64,000 bases of DNA from Allobosea sp. Tri-44 (GCF_004123845.1 NZ_NBDP01000053.1:310001-374000); one strand, 5' to 3'. Positions 17,166 to 25,973 are shown, numbered from the stretch's first letter. Notes: generated from the letters alone by a model not told the origin. Numbers and translations are program-made.

Positions 17166-18181
17166 GCTCGATCGCCGACGGGACCGGCCGCGTGGAGACG
17201 CGCCCCGCCAGTGAGCGGCGCGGCCTGCCGCTGACCGCAAAGCTTGCGCTGCTCGCCCTCGCGGCTGCCATTCCCCTGCTGTTCGCCGGTGACTATCAGC
17301 TGCGCTTCCTCGCAGAGATCCTGATCATCGGCACCGCCGTACTCAGCCTCGACCTCCTGGTCGGCTTCGGCGGGCTGGTCTCGCTCGGCCATGCCGTGTT
17401 CTTCGGCGGGGCGGCCTCTGCTGCGGCGATCGCCTCGCAGGCGCTCGGCGCCGATATCGTCGTGATGCTCGCGGTCGGCGTCCTGACCGGCATGGCGTCG
17501 GCACTGCTGATGGGCGTCGTGGTGATGCGCACCATCGCCCTGTTCTTCCTGATCCTCAGCCTGATCGTCGGCCAGATCGTCTGGGAGGTGGTGTTCCACT
17601 GGCGCGAGGTCACTGGCGGCGCCGACGGCCTGCGCGGCTTCCCGGTGCTGACGCTGCATACCGGCTTCGCCACGATCCCGCTCAACAACGGCGTCGCGCT
17701 CTATCTCGCAGCACTCGTGCTGGCACTCGCTGCCTTCCTCGCCGCCCGCTCCTTCGTCACGGCCCCGATCGGCCGCGCTTTGCTCGGCACGCGTGAGCGC
17801 CAGCTCAGGATGAGCGCGCTCGGCTATTCGATCCCGCGCATTCGCCTGATGGCGCTGGTCGCCTCCGGCGGCATCGCGGGTGCGGCCGGCGCGCTCTACC
17901 CCTTCGTCAACCAGTATGTCGGCCCCAACGCCGTGCATTGGACGATGTCGGCGATGATGATCATCATGCTGGTGATCGGCGGCGTCGGCTCGCTCTATGG
18001 CGCCTTCATCGGCTCGGCGATCTATCTCGGCATCCAGACCTATGTCTCGTCCTATACCGATCGCTGGCAATTGGTCGTCGGGCTCGTCTTCGTGCTGACT
18101 GTGATGATCATGCCGAAGGGCGTCGTCGCCGGCCTGAAGGCTGCGTTCGGACGGCGGAAGGATGCGGAGGGCCGGTCATGA
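17162..18181 (+). CDS. Branched-chain-type ABC transporter permease (LivM-like)
   Basis: The 339-residue inner-membrane protein has about ten hydrophobic segments and the LivM landmarks LDLLVGFGGLVSLGHAVFFG, LLGTRERQLRMSALGYS and GGVGSLYGAFIGSAIY. The ATG overlaps the upstream stop (ATGA) and its own stop overlaps the next start. It pairs with the LivH-like protein. The N-terminal 25 residues are polar and cytoplasmic. Confidence 0.92.
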   Translation: MSSIADGTGRVETRPASERRGLPLTAKLALLALAAAIPLLFAGDYQLRFLAEILIIGTAVLSLDLLVGFGGLVSLGHAVFFGGAASAAAIASQALGADIVVMLAVGVLTGMASALLMGVVVMRTIALFFLILSLIVGQIVWEVVFHWREVTGGADGLRGFPVLTLHTGFATIPLNNGVALYLAALVLALAAFLAARSFVTAPIGRALLGTRERQLRMSALGYSIPRIRLMALVASGGIAGAAGALYPFVNQYVGPNAVHWTMSAMMIIMLVIGGVGSLYGAFIGSAIYLGIQTYVSSYTDRWQLVVGLVFVLTVMIMPKGVVAGLKAAFGRRKDAEGRS

Positions 18182-18948
18182 GCGCGACTGCCGTTCCCGC
18201 CCTGGCGATCGAAGGCGTCGCCAAGTCCTTCGGCGGGCTGAAGGTGCTGAGCGACGTCTCGGTCACGCTCGGCCAGGGCGAATGCCTCGGCCTGATCGGC
18301 CCCAATGGCGCCGGCAAGACGACCTTGTTCAACATCGTCACCGGCTTCCTCATCCCCGATCACGGCCGCGTCGCCTTCGCCGGCGAGGACATCACCAGTG
18401 CAAGGCCCGATGTCAGGGTCCGCGCCGGGCTGGTGCGCACCTTCCAGAAGAGCATGGCCTTCCCGGAGCTCAGCGTCCGCGAGAACCTGGCGCTCGCTGC
18501 GCGCTCGCGGACGGGTGAAGGCTATGGCTGGTTCGGCAGCCGCAAGGTTGCCAAGGCAGCGGACGAGGCCGCCGATGAGTTGCTGACACGCGCTCAGTTG
18601 CGCGATCGGGCCGAACTGCCGGTCGCCGGCCTGTCCTATGGCGAGCAGCGCATCGTCGACGTCCTGGTTTCGCTGGCGATGCGCCCGCGCGTGCTCTTGC
18701 TCGATGAGCCGACCGCCGGCCTGTCGCGAGCGGAAGGCGAGCACCTGATCGAGGTCGTCCGCACGCTCGGCGAGGACCTCTCGACCATCCTGATCGCCCA
18801 TGACCTCGATATCGTCTTTGGCGTCTGCGACCGCGTCGCCGTGCTCGATCTCGGCCGTTTGATCGCCTGCGACACGCCGGATGCGATCAAGGCGCATGAG
18901 GGCGCGCAGGCTGCCTATCTCGGTGCTTCGCTCGGGGAGGCCGCGTGA
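18178..18948 (+). CDS. Branched-chain-type ABC transporter ATP-binding protein (LivG-like)
   Basis: The 256-residue ATPase has Walker A GPNGAGKTT, a Q-loop RTFQKSMAFPELSV, signature LSYGEQRIVDVLVSLA, Walker B VLLLDEPTAGLS and the H-loop IAHDLDIVF. The C-terminus ends with the LivG-type extension (AYLGASLGEAA). The ATG overlaps the LivM-like stop. It energises the importer with the LivF-like partner downstream. Confidence 0.92.
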   Translation: MSATAVPALAIEGVAKSFGGLKVLSDVSVTLGQGECLGLIGPNGAGKTTLFNIVTGFLIPDHGRVAFAGEDITSARPDVRVRAGLVRTFQKSMAFPELSVRENLALAARSRTGEGYGWFGSRKVAKAADEAADELLTRAQLRDRAELPVAGLSYGEQRIVDVLVSLAMRPRVLLLDEPTAGLSRAEGEHLIEVVRTLGEDLSTILIAHDLDIVFGVCDRVAVLDLGRLIACDTPDAIKAHEGAQAAYLGASLGEAA

Positions 18949-19694
18949 TGTCGGCGCAAGCACAGCAACAGCCGGCGTCCGCTACCTACCTTTCGGTCGC
19001 CGGGCTCGATGCCGGCTATGACGGCGTGCGCGTCCTGCATGGCGTCGATTTTTCGCTGGCGCAGGGCGAGGCGGTGGCGTTGCTCGGCCGCAACGGCGCC
19101 GGCAAGAGCACGCTCTCCTCGGCCCTGTTCGGGCTGGAGCCGCAGATCTCCGGCCGGATCGCGATCAAGGGCCAGGAGGTTGCCGGCTGGCCGGGGCACC
19201 GCATCGCCCGGCTCGGCGTCGCCCTCGTGCCGCAGGGCCGCGGCGTCTACGCCAATCTCACCGTCGACGAAAACCTGACCATGGCGGCGCTGTGGTCGCG
19301 CAAGCAGCCGAACCGGCGCTGGGTCAAGGAGCGCATCTACGAGGATTTCCCGCGTCTCGCCGAACGCCGCTCCTTTTCCAGCGGCGCGCTCAGCGGCGGC
19401 GAGCGGCAATTGCTCGCGATCGCGCGCGCCTTGCTGACGCAGGCCGACCTGATCGTGCTCGACGAACCGAGCGAGGGCCTCTCGCCTCGGGCGATCGAAG
19501 AGGTCATCATCGGCACTGTCGGGCGTTTGCGCGGCGAGGGCTATACCCTGCTGATCGCGGAGCAGAACCTCGCCATGGCGCTGAAGCTGGCCGAACGGGC
19601 GTTGGTCCTCGACCATGGCCGCGTCGTCTTCGACGGGCCGTCCGACAGGTTGATGGCCGACAAGGACCTCCAGAAAGAGCATCTCGGGCTATGA
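18948..19694 (+). CDS. Branched-chain-type ABC transporter ATP-binding protein (LivF-like)
   Basis: The 248-residue ATPase has Walker A GRNGAGKST, a LivF-type Q-loop VPQGRGVYANLTVDENL, signature LSGGERQLLAIARAL, Walker B LIVLDEPSEGLS and H-loop IAEQNLAMAL. The ATG is joined to the LivG-like stop as TGATG. A GTG one codon upstream is an equally coupled alternative. Its stop overlaps the start of the first extradiol-type gene, tying transport to metabolism in one transcript. Confidence 0.92.
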   Translation: MSAQAQQQPASATYLSVAGLDAGYDGVRVLHGVDFSLAQGEAVALLGRNGAGKSTLSSALFGLEPQISGRIAIKGQEVAGWPGHRIARLGVALVPQGRGVYANLTVDENLTMAALWSRKQPNRRWVKERIYEDFPRLAERRSFSSGALSGGERQLLAIARALLTQADLIVLDEPSEGLSPRAIEEVIIGTVGRLRGEGYTLLIAEQNLAMALKLAERALVLDHGRVVFDGPSDRLMADKDLQKEHLGL

Positions 19695-20548
19695 GCGACG
19701 CGATCACCATCGAGCAATTGCGCTATGTCCGGCTCGGCACTGCCGATTTGAAGGGCGCGGCCGATTTCGCCGGCCGCATCCTCGGCCTGCAACTCGTCGA
19801 CCGCACCGACAGCGCCGCCTATTTCCGCTCCGATTATCGCGACCATACGCTGGTCTATGTCGATGGGCTCGATACCGGCCAGGCGATCGGCTTCGAGGTG
19901 CGCGATCCCGATGCACTGGCGCAGGCCGAGCGCGTGCTGCAGGGCGCCGGCTTCGCGGTCACGCGCGGCGATACAGAGGCCTGCGCCATCAGAAAGGTCC
20001 GGCAATTCGTCTCGTTCCGGATGGCGGCCGGCTACGATATCGAGCTCGTGGTCAGGCCGCTGGAATCCGGCTGGCGCTATCACGGTCCACGCGATGCCGG
20101 CATCACCGGGCTGGAGGCCATTGCGCTGCGCGGCGCGCCTGATGCCTCGGACCAGCAGGTCTGGACCAGACTGCTCGGCGGCAAGGTCACCGACTGGGTC
20201 GGCGAAGCCGCCTATATCCGCTTCGACGAGGCGCATCATCGCATCGCCGTGCACCCGTCGCAGGAGAAGGGCATCCTCTCCGTCGAGTTCGGCGTCGAGG
20301 ACGTCGATCTCGTCATGCAGAACGCCTATTACCTACGCGGTGCGCAGGCCCGCATCGTCGACGGCCCCGGCCGGCGCACCGCCTCGCAGCAGCTCTTCCT
20401 GAGCTTCGCCGGCCCGGACGGCGTCAACTTCTCCTATGTCGCCGAGGGCGAGCGGCTCGCCGTGCCGCGCCGGGCCAGGCAGTTCCCGCGCAAGCGCGAA
20501 TCCTTCTGCGCCTGGGGCAGCGACACCCAAGTTCCCGAATATCGTTGA
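19691..20548 (+). CDS. Extradiol dioxygenase-fold (VOC) protein lacking all three metal ligands
   Basis: The 285-residue protein has two VOC modules and is collinear with the intact extradiol dioxygenase that follows it. At the three positions that bind iron in BphC-type enzymes it has A143 (neighbour H140, motif GITGLEA against GITGFSH), S197 (neighbour H194, GILS against GIQH) and S248 (neighbour E245, NFSY against VFEY). It keeps the adjacent HH pair (H182-H183) of the second-sphere base. It should therefore not bind Fe(II) in the usual way. The frame is open and the ATG overlaps the LivF-like stop, so it is expressed, not decayed. Possible roles are a structural partner of the intact enzyme, a binding protein for the pathway intermediate, or a different VOC chemistry. 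Confidence 0.85.
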   Translation: MSDAITIEQLRYVRLGTADLKGAADFAGRILGLQLVDRTDSAAYFRSDYRDHTLVYVDGLDTGQAIGFEVRDPDALAQAERVLQGAGFAVTRGDTEACAIRKVRQFVSFRMAAGYDIELVVRPLESGWRYHGPRDAGITGLEAIALRGAPDASDQQVWTRLLGGKVTDWVGEAAYIRFDEAHHRIAVHPSQEKGILSVEFGVEDVDLVMQNAYYLRGAQARIVDGPGRRTASQQLFLSFAGPDGVNFSYVAEGERLAVPRRARQFPRKRESFCAWGSDTQVPEYR

Positions 20549-20588
20549 AGCGTCTTCGCCGGTTTTGAACCGGCAGGAAGGAGCGACC

Positions 20589-21446
20589 ATGATCAAGCTT
20601 GCCGATGTGTCCTATGTCCGGCTTGGGACCCGCGATCTCGAGGGCGCGACCCATTTCGCCACCGAATATCTCGGCCTCGACGTTGCCGAGCGCGCCAAGG
20701 GCTCGGTCTATTTCAAGTCGGACGAGCGCGAACACACGCTCTGCTATTTCGAGGGCGATCCGGGCGATCAGGTCGTGTGCTTCGAGGTCGAGGAGCAGTT
20801 CCATCTTGACGAGGCCGCGGTGCAGCTCGAAGCGCTCGGCCATCCGGTCCGGCGCGGCACCGCTTCCGAGGCGGCGCTGCGCAAGGTCCACGACTTCATC
20901 GCCTTCCGCGATCCGACCGGCAATCCGATCGAGCTCGCCTGGCGACCGGGCTATAGCGGGCGGCGCTATCACGGCGCGCGCGATGCCGGCATCACCGGGT
21001 TCAGCCATGTCGGGATCTGCTCCAGCGATCTTGCCCGCGACGAGGCGTTCTGGACCAAGGTGACGAACGCGCAGGTCAGCGACCGCATCGGCGACGCGCC
21101 GCTGCTGCGTATCGACGAGGTTCATCACACCATCGCGCTGTTTCCCTCGCCCAAGCCCGGCATCCAGCACATCAACCACCAGGTCGAGACCGGCGACGAC
21201 ATCATGCGCTCGCACCAGTTCCTGAAGGACCGGCAGGTGCGCATGGTCTTCGGCCCCGGCCGGCACCCGACCTCCTCGGCCAAGTTCCTCTATTTCGAGG
21301 GGCCGGACGGCATGGTCTTCGAGTACTCCAGCGGCGTGCGCGAGATCGCCGACGAGCTGCTCTGGCGCGAGCGCCAGTACATGTTCGAGCCGAAGGGCTT
21401 CTGCAAATGGGGCGCCAAGCCCAACATCGCCGAATTCAACAAGTGA
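20589..21446 (+). CDS. Extradiol ring-cleavage dioxygenase (type I, VOC; 2,3-dihydroxybiphenyl/catechol 2,3-dioxygenase-like)
   Basis: The 285-residue protein has two VOC modules. The C-terminal module carries the full 2-His-1-carboxylate iron site: H140 (TGFSHVG), H194 (GIQHINH) and E245 (MVFEYSS), plus H179-H180 (EVHHTIAL) as catalytic base region. It cleaves a catechol next to its hydroxyls using O2. GGAAGGAG lies just upstream of the ATG. The start is 40 bp after the ligand-less paralogue, and the stop overlaps the next gene. It probably acts on the product of the flavin hydroxylase at 5200-7152, giving the semialdehyde for the dehydrogenase at 11831-13336. The true catechol is unknown. 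Confidence 0.88.
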   Translation: MIKLADVSYVRLGTRDLEGATHFATEYLGLDVAERAKGSVYFKSDEREHTLCYFEGDPGDQVVCFEVEEQFHLDEAAVQLEALGHPVRRGTASEAALRKVHDFIAFRDPTGNPIELAWRPGYSGRRYHGARDAGITGFSHVGICSSDLARDEAFWTKVTNAQVSDRIGDAPLLRIDEVHHTIALFPSPKPGIQHINHQVETGDDIMRSHQFLKDRQVRMVFGPGRHPTSSAKFLYFEGPDGMVFEYSSGVREIADELLWRERQYMFEPKGFCKWGAKPNIAEFNK

Positions 21447-22126
21447 GCCCGACATCGCCGCGGCCGAGCGCCGCCCAGGAAGACCTGGTCCGGCAGGCCG
21501 GGCGCGCGCTGGCGCGCCACGGCCTCGTCCATGCCTATGGTCATTGTTCGCTGCGCCTCGACGTGGGGCATTTCCTGGTCTCGCCGCCAAAGCCCCTGGG
21601 CCTCGTCGCGGACGACGATGCCTGCAGCGTCGTCTCGCTGGACGGGCCATTGCCGGAGGGCGTGCTCGGCGAGGTTCGCATCCATCGCGAGATCTATCGC
21701 CGGCGCCCCGAAATCGGCGGCGTCATCCGGTCGATGCCGCAGCGGGTGATGACGCTCGGCACCGCTCGGATCACACCGCAGCCACGACACGGCTTCGGCA
21801 GCTATTTCGCCCCGCAGCCGCCGCTCTGGGACGATCCGCAATTGCTGCGCAATGACGAACAGGCTGCGGCGCTCGCCGAGCAGATGGGCGCTGCCCGCGC
21901 CATCGTCATGCGCGGCAATGGCGCGGTTACGGCGGGCAAGAGCCTGGAAGAGGCCGTCGTGCTGACCTGGTATCTCGAGGATGCGGCGCGCGTCGAGTTC
22001 GAGGCGCGGGCGGCCGGCATCGCCGAGGCCGGGGTGGTCTTCGGCGAGGCCGAGGCCGCGCAGCGCGCGACCTGGTCCGGCGCCATCCTGGAACGGATGT
22101 GGGCCTATCTCACAGCCGCCAGGTGA
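21443..22126 (+). CDS. Class II aldolase/adducin-fold protein lacking the zinc histidines
   Basis: The 227-residue protein starts at a GTG overlapping the dioxygenase stop as GTGA. The fold is clear from HGLVHAYGHCSLRL, IHREIYRRRPEIGGVI and IVMRGNGAVTAGKSLEEAVVL. The zinc ligands are gone: where the intact homologue at 7209-7991 has H-S-H it has R96-S97-M98, and the RGH histidine is N159. E83 of the IHREIY motif is kept. A zinc-dependent aldolase or decarboxylase reaction is therefore not expected. It may bind a ring-cleavage product, act as an isomerase/tautomerase or be a regulatory subunit. It is the last gene of the seven-gene operon that starts at 15070. Confidence 0.8.
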   Translation: MSPTSPRPSAAQEDLVRQAGRALARHGLVHAYGHCSLRLDVGHFLVSPPKPLGLVADDDACSVVSLDGPLPEGVLGEVRIHREIYRRRPEIGGVIRSMPQRVMTLGTARITPQPRHGFGSYFAPQPPLWDDPQLLRNDEQAAALAEQMGAARAIVMRGNGAVTAGKSLEEAVVLTWYLEDAARVEFEARAAGIAEAGVVFGEAEAAQRATWSGAILERMWAYLTAAR

Positions 22127-22159
22127 GAGGTAGGCTGAGCGGCCCTGGCCCGCGCTGCT

Positions 22160-23665
22160 TCAGCCTTGTGCGGGTTGCCTACTGGGCTTGTCGCCCCGCA
22201 GCGAGGCGATGACCGTCCAGCCGATGATGCCGATCGTGATCGCGGCGAGGACGGCGGCGATCGGCCGGTCGACCAGGCCGATCAGCCGGCCGTCGGATTT
22301 GATCATCGAGTTGATGAAATACTCCTCCAGCAGCGGCCCGAGCACGACGCCGAGGATCACCGGCGCCACCGGAAAATCGCTCTCCTCGAGCACGAAGGCC
22401 AGCACGCCGAAGGCAAGCATGACACCGACATCGAACAGCGAGTTGTTGATCGCGTAGGAGCCGACGATGGCGAAGAGCAGGATGATCGGCATCAGCACGC
22501 GCCGCGGCACGGAGAGCACGCGCGTCGCGATCTTGATGATCGCCCAGCCGAGCGGCAGCATCAAAAGGTTGGCGATGACGAAGACCAGGAAGACCGCATA
22601 GACGTTCTCCGGGTTGTTGACGAAGATCGTCGGCCCCGGCGCCATGTTCTTCATCATCAGCACGCCGATGGCGATCGCGGTGATCGAGTCGCCGGGGATG
22701 CCGAAGACCAGAGCCGGGATCCAGGCGCCGGCGAGCGAGGAATTGTTGGAGGCGCCGGCCTCGATCAGGCCCTCAGGATGGCCGGTGCCGAATTTCTCTG
22801 GCTCCTTCGAGAAGCGCTTGCTCATCGCATAGGACATCCAGGCCGCCATGTCGGCGCCGCTGCCCGGCTGGATGCCGATGATGGTGCCGAGCGCGCTGCC
22901 GCGGATCAGCTGCCAGGGGTACTGCTTGGTCAGGCGCCACATGTTCGCGAAGATCGGGCCGATCTTCTGGACAACCGCATGCGGGGCACTGCCATCAGAG
23001 ACCATGTGGCGCATCACCTCGGAGCAGGCGAACATGCCGACCATCATCGGGATCAGCGAGACGCCGCCGAGCATCTCGGTGGATTCGAAGGTGAAGCGTG
23101 GCTGGCCGGCCGGGTTGTTCATGCCGACCATTGCGATCAGCAGGCCGATCAGAAGAGAAATGCAGGCTTTCAGCGGCGTCGAGGAGCCGATGAAGACGGC
23201 GCCGCCGAGGCCGAGCATGACGATCCAGAAGAACTCGACCGAGCCGAAGCCGAGCGCGAAATCGGCGATAGCCGGAGAAGCCACCATCATCACCGCGGTG
23301 CCGAACAGGCCGCCGAGCACCGAGAACCACAGGCCGATGCCGAGCGCGAGCTCCGGCTTGCCCTTCAGCGTCATCTGGTAGGAATCGTCGACATAGGCCG
23401 CCGAGGCCGGCGTGCCGGGGATGCGCAGGAGGCAGCCGGGAATGTCGCCGGAGAAGATCGCCATGGTCGAGGTGGTGACGATCGCGGCGATCGCCGGCAC
23501 CGGCGGCATGAAGAAGGTCAGCGGCACCAGCAGCGCCGTCGCCATCGTGGCCGAGAGGCCGGGGATGCAGCCGACCACGAGGCCGTAGATCGCCGAGGCG
23601 GTGATGACGAAGAGCACATAGGGATCGAGCACCATCCCCAGCGCGGTGACATAGGCGTCGAGCAT
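22160..23665 (-). CDS. Tripartite tricarboxylate transporter large permease (TctA family)
   Basis: The 501-residue membrane protein has about twelve hydrophobic segments. TctA hallmarks are VGCIPGLSATMATALLVPLTF near the N-terminus, the IPGTPASAAY loop and its second-half counterpart VFGIPGDSITA. It is the last gene of GntR-TctC-TctB-TctA and lies 6 bp after tctB. It imports carboxylates driven by an ion gradient with the TctC binding protein. Substrate not determinable. Confidence 0.92.
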   Translation of the reverse strand: MLDAYVTALGMVLDPYVLFVITASAIYGLVVGCIPGLSATMATALLVPLTFFMPPVPAIAAIVTTSTMAIFSGDIPGCLLRIPGTPASAAYVDDSYQMTLKGKPELALGIGLWFSVLGGLFGTAVMMVASPAIADFALGFGSVEFFWIVMLGLGGAVFIGSSTPLKACISLLIGLLIAMVGMNNPAGQPRFTFESTEMLGGVSLIPMMVGMFACSEVMRHMVSDGSAPHAVVQKIGPIFANMWRLTKQYPWQLIRGSALGTIIGIQPGSGADMAAWMSYAMSKRFSKEPEKFGTGHPEGLIEAGASNNSSLAGAWIPALVFGIPGDSITAIAIGVLMMKNMAPGPTIFVNNPENVYAVFLVFVIANLLMLPLGWAIIKIATRVLSVPRRVLMPIILLFAIVGSYAINNSLFDVGVMLAFGVLAFVLEESDFPVAPVILGVVLGPLLEEYFINSMIKSDGRLIGLVDRPIAAVLAAITIGIIGWTVIASLRGDKPSRQPAQG

Positions 23666-23671
23666 GGAGGC

Positions 23672-24145
23672 TTACCAGCGCAAGGGTTCGAGCGGTCCCC
23701 AGGGCAATTGCACGCCGAGGGCCAGATAGAAGATCGAGTGGATGACGAGCGCGGCCGCGAGTGACAGCCCGATCGCCAGCAGCGGCTTCGTGCCCCCCGC
23801 AAGAAAAAGGACGACGAGGATCAGCGGCGCGCAGACCAGGAAGCCAAGCGTCTCGGCAAAGAGCATGTAGAAGATCACTGCCGCCGGCACGAGCAGCAGG
23901 CGCGCAAGCGCACTACCACTGCGGGCCCAGTCGGCGAGGCCGATCAGCGGCCCGCCCTGCGTCGCACGGGCGCCGCCCACGGCGAGGATCGCGGCGCAGA
24001 GAGCCAGCAGACCGGACAGGATCAACGGAAAGGCCGAGGGGCCGAGCGGCTGCTGCGACGGGTTCGGCAGGTTCCAGGAGGCGAAAGCGACCAGGCCCGC
24101 GAGGGCAAGGAAGACGAGGCCTCCGAAGAGATCGTTGAACTTCAT
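23672..24145 (-). CDS. Tripartite tricarboxylate transporter small permease (TctB family)
   Basis: The 157-residue membrane protein has four predicted helices (GLVFLALAGLVAFASWNLP, FPLILSGLLALCAAILAVG, a third around ARLLLVPAAVIFYMLFAETLGF and a C-terminal one). Low sequence conservation is normal for TctB, and the assignment rests on size, topology and position between tctC and tctA. The ATG is at 24145. Confidence 0.87.
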   Translation of the reverse strand: MKFNDLFGGLVFLALAGLVAFASWNLPNPSQQPLGPSAFPLILSGLLALCAAILAVGGARATQGGPLIGLADWARSGSALARLLLVPAAVIFYMLFAETLGFLVCAPLILVVLFLAGGTKPLLAIGLSLAAALVIHSIFYLALGVQLPWGPLEPLRW

Positions 24146-24172
24146 GACAAGCTCGGTGTGCGCGATGGAAGC

Positions 24173-24197
24173 GGGCGCGGCGAAGGCTGCCGCGCCC
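24173..24197 (-). terminator. Intra-operon hairpin between tctC and tctB
   Basis: Nine-base perfect arms (GGGCGCGGC and GCCGCGCCC) flank a 7-base loop in the 75-bp gap after the tctC stop. There is no T-run. It may protect or partly terminate the transcript, giving excess binding protein over permeases. Confidence 0.45.
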
Positions 24198-24220
24198 TGG
24201 TCATTGCGAAGTGCGATCGA

Positions 24221-25189
24221 CTAATGGCGCAGGCGCAGACCGAGCGCGCCCATGATCTCGCCGTTGCTCTTATGCTGGGTCGCGAGGAAGGTGCCGAAGG
24301 CCGGGCCCTTGGCGAAGGCGTAGCCGAAGCCGCGCTCAGCCAGGAAGGACTTGTAGGCCTCGGAGTTCGCGACCTTCTCCGTCGCTTCGACGAGGCGGGC
24401 CGTCACGTCAGCCGGCAGGCCGGCCGGGGCGGCGAGGCCGCGCCAGGTGCCACCCTCATACTCCTTGCCGATCGCGTCCTTGACCGTAGGCACGCTCGGG
24501 AAGGCGCCGATCTTCTCCTTCGACATCACGGCCAGCGACTTGACGCGGCCGGCATCGAACATCGGCTTGCCCTCAGGCAGGGAGGACGGGACGATCTGGA
24601 CGCCGCCGGAGGCCAGCTCCTGAAAGCCGGGCGCCGCGCCCTGGCTCGGCACCACGACGACTGCCTTCGGGTCGATGCCCTCAAGCTGCATCAGGCCGGC
24701 GAAGGCGAGATGGTAGGCTGCGCCCGCGCCCATGCCAGAGAGCTTGTACTTGCCGACTGGCTGCTTTTTGATGTCGTCGAGCGCCGCGCGCAGATCGGCC
24801 CAGGGTGAGTTCGCGGCGACGTTGAAGGCGGCGGAATCGAAGTTCACCAGCGCGATCGGCGTCAGCTTCTCATAGGTGAACGGCGCGGTGTTGGACCAGT
24901 AAAAGGTTGTCACCTCAGCGGTCGCAAGGCCGATCGTGTAGCCGTCCGGCTTGGCGTTGACGATCTCGGTGTGGCCGACCACGCCGCCGCCACCGGTGCG
25001 GTTGACGACGTTGACCGGCTTGCCGAGCTCCTTTTCGAGGCCGGCCGCGAGGATGCGCGCGACCGCATCGGTGCCGCCGCCGGCGGCCCATGGCACGACC
25101 AGCGTGATCGGGCGCTCCGGCCAGGCGGCGAAGGCGGGCAGCGACACCGCCGCGACGGTGGCAGCGAGCAGCAGTTTTGCGAATTTCAT
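24221..25189 (-). CDS. TctC/Bug-family periplasmic solute-binding protein
   Basis: The 322-residue protein has a Sec signal peptide (MKFAKLLLAATVAAVSLPAFA). The mature part begins WPERPITLVVPWAAGGGTDAVARILAAGLEKELG, the standard Bug start with the carboxylate-binding loop. It overlaps the GntR stop by 4 bp and precedes tctB. It should deliver an organic acid to the TctAB permeases encoded next. Confidence 0.9.
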   Translation of the reverse strand: MKFAKLLLAATVAAVSLPAFAAWPERPITLVVPWAAGGGTDAVARILAAGLEKELGKPVNVVNRTGGGGVVGHTEIVNAKPDGYTIGLATAEVTTFYWSNTAPFTYEKLTPIALVNFDSAAFNVAANSPWADLRAALDDIKKQPVGKYKLSGMGAGAAYHLAFAGLMQLEGIDPKAVVVVPSQGAAPGFQELASGGVQIVPSSLPEGKPMFDAGRVKSLAVMSKEKIGAFPSVPTVKDAIGKEYEGGTWRGLAAPAGLPADVTARLVEATEKVANSEAYKSFLAERGFGYAFAKGPAFGTFLATQHKSNGEIMGALGLRLRH

Positions 25190-25932
25190 GGCGTTTCTCC
25201 TGGTGCAGTTTTTTTGTTTGGGTTGGTTCCACCCGCCAAAGCAGGGTTGGAGAGCATGTGGCGGCGCGTGTAGCCGAGAACCCGCCGCATCGCCTGGTTA
25301 GCTCGCTCGGCATCGCCATCGGCGATCGCGTCGACGACCGCGGCATGGTTGGCGAGGTTGCCGGCGAAGACGTCGACGGTGAAATCGAACATCGTGCTCA
25401 GGATCGTATCGATCGCGCCGCGGAAGCTGCGCAGGATCGGGTTGTTGGTGGCGTCGAGGATCGCAAGGTGGAAGCGCTTGTCGGCGGCGATGGCGGCTTG
25501 AGGATCGTCTTGGTCAGCCTCCATGGCGGCCAGCGCAGCGCGGATGCTGGCGAGGTCCGCGGGCGTGGCGCGGATCGCTGCCAGGGCCGCCGCCTCCGGC
25601 TCGATGATCTCGCGCGTCTCCTCCAGAGCGAGCAAGAGGTCGCGGTCGAGCCCGTCCTCGCTGCGCATCCAGCCGAGCACCTCGCGGTCGAGCAGCGTCC
25701 AGTCATGCTGGGCGCGCACCTGCGTTCCGTGACGCGGCCGCACGGTGAGCAGGCCCTTGGCGACGAGGATCTTGACGGCTTCGCGGACGACGCTGCGGCC
25801 GACACTGTAGCGCTCGGCCAGCTCGGGTTCAGCCGGCAACACGGTTCCCGAAGCGATCTCGCCACGCACGATCGCGGCCCCGAGTGCCGCGACCATGGCG
25901 CCGATCTTTCCTGGCTTGCTGCCACGCTGCAT
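25186..25932 (-). CDS. GntR-family regulator, FadR/FCD subfamily
   Basis: The 248-residue protein has a winged helix with ALGAAIVRGEIASGTVLPAEPELAERYSVGRSVVREAVKIL and an FCD domain containing DKRFHLAILDATNNP and NHAAVVDAIADGD, consistent with a metal/carboxylate pocket. It leads the tct operon and is divergent from the DapA-family gene. Two perfect palindromes lie in the 96-bp divergent gap. It likely senses the imported acid or its breakdown product. Confidence 0.9.
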   Translation of the reverse strand: MQRGSKPGKIGAMVAALGAAIVRGEIASGTVLPAEPELAERYSVGRSVVREAVKILVAKGLLTVRPRHGTQVRAQHDWTLLDREVLGWMRSEDGLDRDLLLALEETREIIEPEAAALAAIRATPADLASIRAALAAMEADQDDPQAAIAADKRFHLAILDATNNPILRSFRGAIDTILSTMFDFTVDVFAGNLANHAAVVDAIADGDAERANQAMRRVLGYTRRHMLSNPALAGGTNPNKKTAPGETP

Positions 25933-25973
25933 GCCGCTGTTCCCTCCCGTGGCGGGAAAATGTCACGGCCGGG

